Origin: Polytrichum commune
Taxonomy: Eukaryota; Streptophyta; Polytrichopsida; Polytrichales; Polytrichaceae
Reading direction: 5' to 3'
DNA length: 64,000 nucleotides
Assembly: GCA_950295325.1 (NCBI GenBank)
Contig: OX485809.1
Coordinates: forward strand, 7,502,001-7,566,000
Shown: positions 11,700 to 24,500 of the stretch, piece by piece
How the letters are laid out: the number at the start of each line of letters is the position of its first letter
Position numbering within the stretch: position 1 is the first letter of the stretch
Program-made: the position numbers and the translations under genes
The notes under the pieces: model-generated
What the model was told of the DNA's origin: nothing
What the model saw: the letters and a program-made list of their open reading frames with translations, nothing else
Databases searched by the model: none

Positions 11700-14600
11700 A
11701 AACTAGTTTGTGAATGAGGCCTCGGATCCGAGGCCTCTTTTATGTGTTCCAAAACAAGTGTACGGAAGACGCACTTTGGTTGGTTTTGAGTATGTAAACT
11801 AGTTTGTGAATGAGGCCTCGGATCCGAGGCCTCTTTTATGTGTTCCAAAACAAGTGTACGGATGACGCACTTTGGTTGGTTTTGAGTATGTAAACTAGTT
11901 TGTGAATGAGGCCTCGGATCCGAGGCCTCTTTTATGTGTTCCAAAACAAGTGTACGGATGACGCACTTTGGTTGGTTTTGAGTATGTAAACTAGTTTGTG
12001 AATGAGGCCTCGGATCCAAGGCTTCTTTTATGTGTTCCAAAACAAGTGTACGGAAGAGGCACTTTGGTTGGTTTTGAGTATGTAAAGTAGTTTGTGAATG
12101 AGGCCTCGGATCCAAGGCCTCTTTTATGTGTTCCAAAACAAGTGTACGGAAGAGGCACTTTGGTTGGTTTTGAGTATGTAAACTAGTTTGTGAATGAGGC
12201 CTCGGATCCGAGGCCTCTTTTATGTGTTCCAAAACAAGTGTACGGATGAGGCACTTTGGTTTGTTTTGAGTATGTAAAGTAGTTTGTGAATGAGGCCTCG
12301 GATCCAAGGCCTCTTTTATGTGTTCCAAAACAAGTGTACGGAAGAGGCACTTTGGTTGGTTTTGAGTATGTAAACTAGTTTGTGAATGAGGCCTCGGATC
12401 CGAGGCCTCTTTTATGTGTTCCAAAACAAGTGTACGGAAGAGGCACTTTGGTTGGTTTTGAGTATGTAAACTAGTTTGTGAATGAGGCCTCGGATCCGAG
12501 GCCTCTTTTATGTGTTCCAAAACAAGTGTACGGATGAGGCACTTTGGTTGGTTTTGAGTATGTAAACTAGTTTGTGAATGAGGCCTCGGATCCGAGGCCT
12601 CTTTTATGTGTTCCAAAACAAGTGTACGGAAGAGGCACTTTGGTTGGTTTTGAGCATGTAAACTAGTTTGTGAATGAGGCCTCGGATCCGAGGCCTCTTT
12701 TATGTGTTCCAAAACAAGTGTACGGAAGAGGCACTTTGGTTGGTTTTGAGTATGTAAACTAGTTTGTGAATGAGGCCTCGGATCCGAGGCCTCTTTTATG
12801 TGTTCCAAAACAAGTGTACGGATGACGCACTTTGGTTGGTTTTGAGTATGTAAACTAGTTTCTGAATGAGGCCTCGGATCCGAGGCCTCTTTTATGTGTT
12901 CCAAAACAAGTGTACGGATGACGCACTTTGGTTGGTTTTGAGTATGTAAACTAGTTTGTGAATGAGGCCTCGGATCCAAGGCTTCTTTTATGTGTTCCAA
13001 AACAAGTGTACGGAAGAGGCACTTTGGTTGGTTTTGAGTATGTAAAGTAGTTTGTGAATGAGGCCTCGGATCCAAGGCCTCTTTTATGTGTTCCAAAACA
13101 AGTGTACGGAAGAGGCACTTTGGTTGGTTTTGAGTATGTAAACTAGTTTGTGAATGAGGCCTCGGATCCGAGGCCTCTTTTATGTGTTCCAAAACAAGTG
13201 TACGGAAGAGGCACTTTGGTTGGTTTTGAGTATGTAAACTAGTTTGTGAATGAGGCCTCGGATCCGAGGCCTCTTTTATGTGTTCCAAAACAAGTGTACG
13301 GAAGAGGCACTTTGGTTGGTTTTGAGTATGTAAAGTAGTTTGTGAATGAGGCCTCGGATCCGAGGCCTCTTTTATGTGTTCCAAAACAAGTGTACGGAAG
13401 AGGCACTTTGGTTGGTTTTGAGTATGTAAACTAGTTTGTGAATGAGGCCTCGGATCCGAGGCCTCTTTTATGTGTTCCAAAACAAGTGTACGGAAGAGGC
13501 ACTTTGGTTGGTTTTGAGTATGTAAACTAGTTTGTGAATGAGGCCTCGGATCCAAGGCCTCTTTTATGTGTTCCAAAACAAGTGTACGGATGAGGCACTT
13601 TGGTTGGTTTTGAGTATGTAAACTAGTTTGTGAATGAGGCCTCGGATCCGAGGCCTCTTTTATGTGTTCCAAAACAAGTGTACGGAAGACGCACTTTGGT
13701 TGGTTTTGAGTATGTAAACTAGTTTGTGAATGAGGCCTCGGATCCGAGGCCTCTTTTATGTGTTCCAAAACAAGTGTACGGATGACGCACTTTGGTTGGT
13801 TTTGAGTATGTAAACTAGTTTGTGAATGAGGCCTCGGATCCGAGGCCTCTTTTATGTGTTCCAAAACAAGTGTACGGATGACGCACTTTGGTTGGTTTTG
13901 AGTATGTAAACTAGTTTGTGAATGAGGCCTCGGATCCAAGGCTTCTTTTATGTGTTCCAAAACAAGTGTACGGAAGAGGCACTTTGGTTGGTTTTGAGTA
14001 TGTAAAGTAGTTTGTGAATGAGGCCTCGGATCCAAGGCCTCTTTTATGTGTTCCAAAACAAGTGTACGGAAGAGGCACTTTGGTTGGTTTTGAGTATGTA
14101 AACTAGTTTGTGAATGAGGCCTCGGATCCGAGGCCTCTTTTATGTGTTCCAAAACAAGTGTACGGAAGAGGCACTTTGGTTGGTTTTGAGTATGTAAACT
14201 AGTTTGTGAATGAGGCCTCGGATCCGAGGCCTCTTTTATGTGTTCCAAAACAAGTGTACGGAAGAGGCACTTTGGTTGGTTTTGAGTATGTAAACTAGTT
14301 TGTGAATGAGGCCTCGGATCCCAGGCCTCTTTTATGTGTTCCAAAACAAGTGTACGGAAGAGGCACTTTGGTTGGTTTTGAGTATGTAAACTAGTTTGTG
14401 AATGAGGCCTCGGATCCGAGGCCTCTTTTATGTGTTCCAAAACAAGTGTACGGAAGAGGCACTTTGGTTGGTTTTGAGTATGTAAACTAGTTTGTGAATG
14501 AGGCCTCGGATCCAAGGCCTCTTTTATGTGTTCCAAAACAAGTGTACGGATGAGGCACTTTGGTTGGTTTTGAGCATGTAAACTAGTTTGTGAATGAGGC

Positions 14601-16100
14601 CTCGGATCCGAGGCCTCTTTTATGTGTTCCAAAACAAGTGTACGGAAGACGCACTTTGGTTGGTTTTGAGTATGTAAACTAGTTTGTGAATGAGGCCTCG
14701 GATCCGAGGCCTCTTTTATGTGTTCCAAAACAAGTGTACGGATGACGCACTTTGGTTGGTTTTGAGTATGTAAACTAGTTTGTGAATGAGGCCTCGGATC
14801 CGAGGCCTCTTTTATGTGTTCCAAAACAAGTGTACGGATGACGCACTTTGGTTGGTTTTGAGTATGTAAACTAGTTTGTGAATGAGGCCTCGGATCCAAG
14901 GCTTCTTTTATGTGTTCCAAAACAAGTGTACGGAAGAGGCACTTTGGTTGGTTTTGAGTATGTAAACTAGTTTGTGAATGAGGCCTCGGATCCAAGGCCT
15001 CTTTTATGTGTTCCAAAACAAGTGTACGGAAGAGGCACTTTGGTTGGTTTTGAGTATGTAAACTAGTTTGTGAATGAGGCCTCGGATCCGAGGCCTCTTT
15101 TATGTGTTCCAAAACAAGTGTACGGAAGAGGCACTTTGGTTGGTTTTGAGTATGTAAACTAGTTTGTGAATGAGGCCTGGGATCCGAGGCCTCTTTTATG
15201 TGTTCCAAAACAAGTGTACGGAAGAGGCACTTTGGTTGGTTTTGAGTATGTAAACTAGTTTGTGAATGAGGCCTCGGATCCCAGGCCTCTTTTATGTGTT
15301 CCAAAACAAGTGTACGGAAGAGGCACTTTGGTTGGTTTTGAGTATGTAAACTAGTTTGTGAATGAGGCCTCGGATCCGAGGCCTCTTTTATGTGTTCCAA
15401 AACAAGTGTACGGAAGAGGCACTTTGGTTGGTTTTGAGTATGTAAACTAGTTTGTGAATGAGGCCTCGGATCCAAGGCCTCTTTTATGTGTTCCAAAACA
15501 AGTGTACGGATGAGGCACTTTGGTTTGTTTTGAGTATGTAAACTAGTTTGTGAATGAGGCCTCGGATCCGAGGCCTCTTTTATGTGTTCCAAAACAAGTG
15601 TACGGAAGACGCACTTTGGTTGGTTTTGAGTATGTAAACTAGTTTGTGAATGAGGCCTCGGATCCGAGGCCTCTTTTATGTGTTCCAAAACAAGTGTACG
15701 GATGACGCACTTTGGTTGGTTTTGAGTATGTAAACTAGTTTGTGAATGAGGCCTCGGATCCGAGGCCTCTTTTATGTGTTCCAAAACAAGTGTACGGATG
15801 ACGCACTTTGGTTGGTTTTGAGTATGTAAACTAGTTTGTGAATGAGGCCTCGGATCCAAGGCTTCTTTTATGTGTTCCAAAACAAGTGTACGGAAGAGGC
15901 ACTTTGGTTGGTTTTGAGTATGTAAAGTAGTTTGTGAATGAGGCCTCGGATCCAAGGCCTCTTTTATGTGTTCCAAAACAAGTGTACGGAAGAGGCACTT
16001 TGGTTGGTTTTGAGTATGTAAACTAGTTTGTGAATGAGGCCTCGGATCCGAGGCCTCTTTTATGTGTTCCAAAACAAGTGTACGGATGAGGCACTTTGGT
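11700..16100. repeat. 960-bp higher-order repeat (10 monomers, about 5 copies) inside the satellite
   Basis: Diagnostic variants recur at exact 960-bp steps. GATGACGCAC occurs at 11861, 12821, 13781, 14741 and 15701, with a second copy one monomer later each time. A monomer with GGCTTCTTTTATG occurs near 12018, 12978, 13938, 14898 and 15858. This is the higher-order pattern produced by unequal exchange of multi-monomer blocks. Confidence 0.9.
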
Positions 16101-19100
16101 TTGTTTTGAGTATGTAAAGTAGTTTGTGAATGAGGCCTCGGATCCAAGGCCTCTTTTATGTGTTCCAAAACAAGTGTACGGAAGAGGCACTTTGGTTGGT
16201 TTTGAGTATGTAAACTAGTTTGTGAATGAGGCCTCGGATCCGAGGCCTCTTTTATGTGTTCCAAAACAAGTGTACGGAAGAGGCACTTTGGTTGGTTTTG
16301 AGTATGTAAACTAGTTTGTGAATGAGGCCTCGGATCCGAGGCCTCTTTTATGTGTTCCAAAACAAGTGTACGGAAGAGGCACTTTGGTTGGTTTTGAGTA
16401 TGTAAACTAGTTTGTGAATGAGGCCTCGGATCCAAGGCCTCTTTTATGTGTTCCAAAACAAGTGTACGGAAGAGGCACTTTGGTTGGTTTTGAGTATGTA
16501 AACTAGTTTGTGAATGAGGCCTCGGATCCGAGGCCTCTTTTATGTGTTCCAAAACAAGTGTACGGAAGAGGCACTTTGGTTGGTTTTGAGTATGTAAACT
16601 AGTTTGTGAATGAGGCCTCGGATCCGAGGCCTCTTTTATGTGTTCCAAAACAAGTGTACGGAAGAGACACTTTGGTTGGTTTTGAGTATGTAAACTAGTT
16701 TGTGAATGAGGCCTCGGATCCAAGGCCTCTTTTATGTGTTCCAAAACAAGTGTACGGAAGAGGCACTTTGGTTGGTTTTGAGTATGTAAACTAGTTTGTG
16801 AATGAGGCCTCGGATCCGAGGCCTCTTTTATGTGTTCCAAAACAAGTGTACGGATGAGGCACTTTGGTTGGTTTTGAGTATGTAAACTAGTTTGTGAATG
16901 AGGCCTCGGATCCCAGGCCTCTTTTATGTGTTCCAAAACAAGTGTACGGATGAGGCACTTTGGTTTGTTTTGAGTATGTAAAGTAGTTTGTGAATGAGGC
17001 CTCGGATCCAAGGCCTCTTTTATGTGTTCCAAAACAAGTGTACGGAAGAGGCACTTTGGTTGGTTTTGAGTATGTAAACTAGTTTGTGAATGAGGCCTCG
17101 GATCCGAGGCCTCTTTTATGTGTTCCAAAACAAGTGTACGGAAGAGGCACTTTGGTTGGTTTTGAGTATGTAAACTAGTTTGTGAATGAGGCCTCGGATC
17201 CAAGGCCTCTTTTATGTGTTTCAAAACAAGTGTACGGAAGAGGCACTTTGGTTGGTTTTGAGTATGTAAACTAGTTTGTGAATGAGGCCTCGGATCCGAG
17301 GCCTCTTTTATGTGTTCCAAAACAAGTGTACGGATGAGGCACTTTGGTTGGTTTTGAGTATGTAAACTAGTTTGTGAATGAGGCCTCGGATCCCAGGCCT
17401 CTTTTATGTGTTCCAAAACAAGTGTACGGATGAGGCACTTTGGTTTGTTTTGAGTATGTAAAGTAGTTTGTGAATGAGGCCTCGGATCCAAGGCCTCTTT
17501 TATGTGTTCCAAAACAAGTGTACGGAAGAGGCACTTTGGTTGGTTTTGAGTATGTAAACTAGTTTGTGAATGAGGCCTCGGATCCGAGGCCTCTTTTATG
17601 TGTTCCAAAACAAGTGTACGGATGAGGCACTTTGGTTGGTTTTGAGTATGTAAACTAGTTTGTGAATGAGGCCTCGGATCCGAGGCCTCTTTTATGTGTT
17701 CCAAAACAAGTGTACGGATGAGGCACTTTGGTTGGTTTTGAGTATGTAAACTAGTTTGTGAATGAGGCCTCGGATCCCAGGCCTCTTTTATGTGTTCCAA
17801 AACAAGTGTACGGATGAGGCACTTTGGTTTGTTTTGAGTATGTAAAGTAGTTTGTGAATGAGGCCTCGGATCCAAGGCCTCTTTTATGTGTTCCAAAACA
17901 AGTGTACGGAAGAGGCACTTTGGTTGGTTTTGAGTATGTAAACTAGTTTGTGAATGAGGCCTCGGATCCGAGGCCTCTTTTATGTGTTCCAAAACAAGTG
18001 TACGGAAGAGGCACTTTGGTTGGTTTTGAGTATGTAAACTAGTTTGTGAATGAGGCCTCGGATCCAAGGCCTCTTTTATGTGTTCCAAAACAAGTGTACG
18101 GATGAGGCACTTTGGTTGGTTTTGAGTATGTAAACTAGTTTGTGAATGAGGCCTCGGATCCGAGCCCTCTTTTATGTGTTCCAAAACAAGTGTACGGAAG
18201 AGGCACTTTGGTTGGTTTTGAGTATGTAAACTAGTTTGTGAATGAGGCCTCGGATCCCAGGCCTCTTTTATGTGTTCCAAAACAAGTGTACGGATGAGGC
18301 ACTTTGGTTTGTTTTGAGGATGTAAACTAGTTTGTGAATGAGGCCTCGGATCCAAGGCCTCTTTTATGTGTTCCAAAACAAGTGTACGGAAGAGGCACTT
18401 TGGTTGGTTTTGAGTATGTAAACTAGTTTGTGAATGAGGCCTCGGATCCCAGGCCTCTTTTATGTGTTCCAAAACAAGTGTACGGATGAGGCACTTTGGT
18501 TTGTTTTGAGGATGTAAACTAGTTTGTGAATGAGGCCTCGGATCCGAGGCCTCTTTTATGTGTTCCAAAACAAGTGTACGGAAGAGGCACTTTGGTTGGT
18601 TTTGAGTATGTAAACTAGTTTGTGAATGAGGCCTCGGATCCAAGGCCTCTTTTATGTGTTCCAAAACAAGTGTACGGAAGAGGCACTTTGGTTGGTTTTG
18701 AGTATGTAAACTAGTTTGTGAATGAGGCCTCGGATCCGAGCCCTCTTTTATGTGTTCCAAAACAAGTGTACGGAAGAGGCACTTTGGTTGGTTTTGAGTA
18801 TGTAAACTAGTTTGTGAATGAGGCCTCGGATCCCAGGCCTCTTTTATGTGTTCCAAAACAATTGTACGGATGAGGCACTTTGGTTTGTTTTGAGTATGTA
18901 AAGTAGTTTGTGAATGAGGCCTCGGATCCGAGGCCTCTTTTATGTGTTCCAAAACAAGTGTACGGAAGAGGCACTTTGGTTGGTTTTGAGTATGTAAACT
19001 AGTTTGTGAATGAGGCCTCGGATCCAAGGCCTCTTTTATGTGTTCCAAAACAAGTGTACGGAAGAGGCACTTTGGTTGGTTTTGAGTATGTAAACTAGTT

Positions 19101-19345
19101 TGTGAATGAGGCCTCGGATCCAAGGCCTCTTTTATGTGTTCCAAAACAAGTGTACGGATGAGGCACTTTGGTTTGTTTTGAGGATGTAAACTAGTTTGTG
19201 AATGAGGCCTCGGATCCGAGGCCTCTTTTATGTGTTCCAAAACAAGTGTACGGAAGAGGCACTTTGGTTGGTTTTGAGTATGTAAACTAGTTTGTGAATG
19301 AGGCCTCGGATCCAAGGCCTCTTTTATGTGTTCCAAAACAAGTGT

Positions 19346-19350
19346 ACGGA
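19346..19350. other. Left target-site duplication of element A (ACGGA)
   Basis: ACGGA precedes the LTR at 19351 and recurs at 30574-30578 after the other LTR. The flanks join to restore the satellite monomer. Confidence 0.95.
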
Positions 19351-19489
19351 TGTGAGGCCAAACCCCCCACCCTTAAGCGTCCGTAGTCCGAGTAGTGGGT
19401 TTGGGCTCACATTCCTCCGCGGTATTGGATTTGGACTTGGATGAGTCCATAGTGCAAGGTTCACCCTTCAAGTGGTCTTGGGTTTAACT

Positions 19490-19823
19490 GGAATTTCACT
19501 TTTAATAACTCAATGTACGATTTCAATACGTATGTGGAGAATGCACAAGTTAACTATGTTATTTTAACCTCCTTATGCTCGGGTGCTATTTTGTCTTTGT
19601 TTGCTTCTAACGTCCATCCGGCTGCTTTAGCTACACAAGCTCTTAAGGATATCCCTCTCCTAAATGGAGTCCGTGCCGTTGACTCTATACTAGCACTTGA
19701 ACTATCATTTGTGTATTCCGTATCGCTACTATAAGAGGTCTCACTTGGTGTCTCCATACCGTACATAAGCCTTTAAGTATTAAGAAATATTTATGTGACT
19801 TATGTCAATCTCTCCCTCGCACC
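19490..19823. other. 334-bp block present only in the left LTR of element A
   Basis: The right LTR runs directly from TTTAACT to TTGGTCTTAG. The left LTR has about 334 bp between these points. No target duplication or terminal inverted repeat frames the block. A 73-codon frame inside it has no recognisable product. It may be original LTR sequence deleted from the other copies. Confidence 0.7.
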
Positions 19824-20806
19824 TTTGGTCTTAGCTTCCTTTGTCTTGCCATCGCGAGAGTGCTCCACATTCTCCATTAAGTTGTGCGCGTGGTTTATTT
19901 TTAAAGAGAGGATGCAAGTGTTAAAAAAAACACTATTCTCTATAGTCAATCTCAAATACATTTACTTGTGAAAGCCACACATAACACTAACTAGCATAAT
20001 GTAACTAACTACTTGTCTATGAGCTAATTAGGTAGGCTATCTACTAAGCTCCTTCATGAACCCATCTCTTTACTTTCTAATCACATAAACCTAGCTCCTT
20101 CATAAACCCAGCTCCTTCATAAACCCAGCTTCTTAGCTTCTAACTAAACAAACCCAGCTCCTTCATAAACCCAGCTCCTTCATGAACCCAGCTCCTTAGC
20201 TTCTAACTAAACAAACCCAGCTCCTTCATAAACCCAGCTCTTTACTTTCTAACTAAACAAACCCAGCTCCTTCATAAACCCAGGTCCTTCATGAACCCAC
20301 AACTTTGTAGTTGTAATCCCCAACTACCTCACTAATTATTCAAGCCCTTAACTAATCTTCCTACCTAATTTCCCTAATTCTACTAACAACCCCTTTCTAA
20401 TCACACAATTCTTCTCTAATCCTAAAATCCTAAAATCCTAGAGAGGAGAGGGGGAGAGAGAATTTCCTAACTTCACTAAGACTAACTAATCCACACAAGT
20501 ATATTTTTGCACTCATCACAACATCAAGTGCTCAACTCTTAAACATGGAACTTGCAACCACGTGTATTCAAAACATGAACTTAAAGTACCACAAATTGGA
20601 ATCATGAATTAACTTTAAAATCCTTCACGTCAACACTAATTCTACCAAGAGGTCAAGCCCTCTTCAAGGCTAACAAGCCTTGGCTCTCAAACTAAAAACT
20701 AAGCACACACATGTGCTCCAATATGGCTTCCCACACCCACACTTATAACTCGTGGGGTGCCTTGGAGCACAAAGGAAAGAGAGGATGAGTGAGGGAAGAA
20801 TGAGGG

Positions 20807-20816
20807 ATTATATAGT
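20807..20816 (-). promoter_or_regulatory. TATA box in the left LTR of element A
   Basis: The minus strand reads ACTATATAAT, followed about 30 bp on by pyrimidine-rich sequence. The orientation agrees with the gag-pol frame. The same box is at 29865-29874 and 52823-52832. Confidence 0.6.
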
Positions 20817-21576
20817 AAGCTTGAGGGGGTGAGCACCCTCAAGGCTCACGATAAGCCCTTGAGATTTCCTCCTACTTAGTAGGCGCCAATCCTATCTTCT
20901 AAGCCTTCCTCCCTCAAATGATCAACAAGGATCCTAATTCGAACATTTAACTAGGCTTGGCTTTCTACCTACCACACTTTACCAAACTTGGGATGCTTCA
21001 ACCCAAACTTAGCCTCCTTCGCTTTCCGCCGCCATAACTTTCTCCCCTTACTTCCCCAAATCGTCGCTCACCACTTAATTCAAACCACGATGCTTAACTC
21101 GTGATTTGATTGGTGCTTTGAGAATTTGCTTATCCTCCACCTTGCATTCTTCCTTGGGCCTTCCCCATTAAGTGGCCATGATGAGGTGGTCCACTTGTGC
21201 GCTCCATGTGATCCTCCATTCATCCCAATTCGAATGCACTTGCCTCTTGAGTCACTTTGGTTGTCTCCATCCATTTGTACTAGCCTACTCACTAACTACT
21301 CAATCCAAGTTCTCCTTACCTATCCTCATTCACTCAAATCCTTCCGAAGGTAAAAACACAATAACAACTCACATCCTAGCCTCTTACAACATGGTACTTC
21401 TAAGACTAACATTTCACTCTTTTTATATTTTTGTGAAGTAACATGCTACTTCAAAGTGCATCAACTAACGTTTCAAGGGTCTAAGACTAAATGTGGGCAC
21501 CCTTTTGGACTCACATAATTGGCGACCATCGGGGGATGAATCCAAACATCTCTTGCTCCAAGGGTAAGTTGCCTAG

Positions 21577-24500
21577 TCAAGCTCGGTACTCCTTACATCT
21601 ACTTCCCGATGTACGGGTAGGAAAGAGCTCACCATTCAACGTTTCCAATTGAATTGAATTATTAGGAAAGACCTCATAGACAAGGTAAGGTCCTAACCAT
21701 ACCGCATTGAATTTCGCCGGAAATTCAAGCTTTCGTGCGTCTTGAATCATGACCATCATTCCCGGTGTTAGGGCCCTTCTCTTATGTCGTTTGTCGAAAG
21801 TAATCTTTCTCCTTCTTTGGATTGCCTCAATATGTTGAGCCGCCATTCTCCTCCCTTCGTCAAGTGCTTCCAAATCGGTTAGTCGATTTCGTAAGGATTG
21901 ACTTTCGGTAAGTCTCGTACTCACGGCCACCCTAAGTGACTCGACTTCATATTCGATTGGTAGTGTCGCTTCAAGACCATAGACTAAGGAAAATGGTGTA
22001 GCACGCGTAGTTACCTTATAGGTTGTACGGTATGCCCAAAGTGCCGCCGTTAGTTTCGTATCCCAATCCCGCTTCGAGTCTATAACCGTCTTGCGTAGTA
22101 TACTCACCAAAATTCCGTTAACCCTTTCCGTTTGTCCATTGGTTTGTGGGTGGTAGGGAGTAGTCTTCCGGTGATCAATTTTAAATTTCTCTGTCATCTC
22201 TCGAATCAAGTAATTCAAAAAGTGAGTACCCCTATCGCTTACTAGGATCTTCGGCACCCCGAACCGCGAAATTATGTTTTCGTACATAAATGTTGCCGCG
22301 TGTTCCGCCGTGTCGGTCTTCACCGCTTTGGCTTCCGCCCACTTGGTGAGGTACTCGGTTGCCACCACAATATATTTCATTCCTTTTGAAGATTGGGGAT
22401 GGACCTCACCCACATAGTCGATGCCCCATTTTTCGAAAGGAATTAAGGGTAATGATACATGTAAAGGCATCTCCATTCTAAGGTCGTCTCGGGCATACCG
22501 TTGGCAAGCGTCGCATTTCCTTACATAGTCATGGGCGTCCTTAAATAGTGTAGGCCAAAAGTAGCCCGCTCTAAGTATTTTTTGCCCGGTGAGTTGACCC
22601 GAGAAGTGACCGCCGCAAGCGCTATCGTGGCAAGCGATTAAAATCGCTTCAACCTCCGTTTTTGACACGCATCGTCGTAAAATACCATCGGACCCCCTTC
22701 TAAACAACCTATGGCCCACTACAACAAATTGCCTACTATTTACCCTCACCTTCCTTCTCTCTTCTTTTGTCCACTCTTTGGGCAACTTGTGGGTTGTTAG
22801 AAATTCCACTATGCCCGCATACCACTCCGGTGTAGAAGTGACCACAAAGAGGCTATCATCTACTAACATATCATTTACCGGATTTTTTCCTATCTCCTCC
22901 GACAACCTAGACAAGTGGTCCGCTTGTAAATGCATACGACCCGGTTTATATTCCACCGTGTAGTCGAATTCTTCTAATAACAAAACCCACCTAGCTAACC
23001 TACCACTTAACTCCGCCTTGTTAATTAGATACTTGATAGCCATGTGGTCAACAAAAAATACAACCGGGTTGCACATGAGGTAATGCCTAAACTTTTTAAC
23101 GGAAAACACCATGGCTAGGCACTCCCTCTCCGTTGTAGAGTAGTTTCTTTCGGCGGGGGTCAATTGCTTACTCGCATAAGCTATAGGTTGATCCTTCTCT
23201 TTTTCTCCCGTTGCTTGACAAAGCGCACTCCCTATTGCCACATTACTAGCATCACAATAGACGTGAAAAGGTTTACCCCAATTGGGTGGTATCAACACCG
23301 GATAGGTGCTCAACCTATCCCGCAATTCCTCAAAGGCTTTTTGACAAGCATCCGTCCACTCGAATTTGACATCCTTTTTGAGCAAATGGGTAATGGGCAC
23401 CGCTATCTTTGAAAAATTAGGAATAAGTTCCCGGTACCATCCCACATGTCCTAACAACTTAGAGATCCCCTTGGAATTGGTTGGAGTTGCCAAGTCGCTT
23501 ATGGCCGCAATCTTATCCGGATCGGGTTCTCTACCTTTCTCACTAACAACATAACCCAACAACACTCCCTTATTCACTCCCAAAAATGTCTTATCCGGGT
23601 TCAATGCTAACCTCATCTTCCTACACCTAACCAATGCCTCCCTAACACAATGTACGTGATCATCCACATTACTTTGTGTGCTAAAATCGTCCACAAAGAC
23701 GGTCATGGATTTGAACAACAAGTCGGTGAAGATATACATTACTAATCGTTGGAAAGTAGCCGGGGCATTACATAACCCAAATGGCATCACTACCCACACA
23801 AAAGTACCCCAAGGTGTAGTAAAAGCCGTTTTATGGATATCTTGGAGGGCTATGGAAATTTGATTATAACCCGCATACCCATCCATAAAGGTATATCGCG
23901 AATGACCTCCAACCTCCTCAAGCAACAAGGTGATAAAAGGTAAGGGGAAGTGATCCTTTTGTGTGCACGAATTCAATTTCCTATAGTCGACACAAACCCT
24001 TAATTTCCCATTTTTTTTCTTTACTAAGACCATAGGAGAAACCCAATCCGTGATTTCCACCGGCTTGATAAACCCGGCCTTCAATAACCTTTCCAATTCC
24101 GCTTTCACCAACAATTGCAATTGAGGATTCATCCTCCTCTCCTTTTGTCTAATTGGCCGCGCCCCCGGAATTAAAGGAATCCGGTGCTCTACCATTTCCC
24201 TAGGAATTCCCTTAAGCTCATCGTAGGACCATGCAAAAGTATCACTAAACTCATCCACCAAATTGCTATACTCCCTAACCTCTTTCTCCCCCAATTTGGA
24301 GCCCATCTTCATTTGTCGGGTTTTTCCATTCTTTAATTTCACATCCACGTACCGCCAATCCGCTTCCGACACATGTGCTTGTTCCTCTTTGTTCCGATAC
24401 CAATCGGAAGGCACATTGGGGTAATCTTTCACATCTTGACCTACAACTATCCCCGTAGACGTGGTCTTGAAATGTAAAGGCTCCTCCAATTTCGATGACT

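Larger units (their letters stand above)
7695..19350. repeat. 96-bp satellite array, left block (about 121 copies)
   Basis: Tandem monomers are exactly 96 bp, so the sequence comes back into register every 480 bases. Each monomer contains GGATCC between two GGCC-bearing arms, then a T/G-rich stretch. Variation is concentrated at a few positions (GGATCCG/A/C, GGTTGG/GGTTTG, GAAGAGG/GATGACG). Because 96 is divisible by three, the minus strand stays open for 3501 codons (8831-19336) and a further 381 (7631-8776), interrupted by one TCA-to-TGA change near 8831. The variable positions mostly change amino acids, so no coding constraint is seen. Element A splits the array at 19350. Confidence 0.97.
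19351..21515 (-). repeat. Downstream (3') LTR of element A, 2165 bp
   Basis: This copy carries an extra block, 19490-19823, that is absent from the right LTR and from the solo LTR. It also contains CTCCTTCATAAACCCAG-type short repeats (20095-20290) whose number differs among the three LTR copies. Confidence 0.93.

Noticed and set aside
19513-19734. A 73-codon frame in the extra block of the left A LTR
   Set aside because: No domain or splice context; the opposite strand is equally open.
21080-21441. Frames of 70-89 codons repeated at 30138-30499, 51721-52082 and 52283-52559
   Set aside because: They are inside A-family LTRs and simply repeat with the LTR; no domain, and they overlap on both strands.
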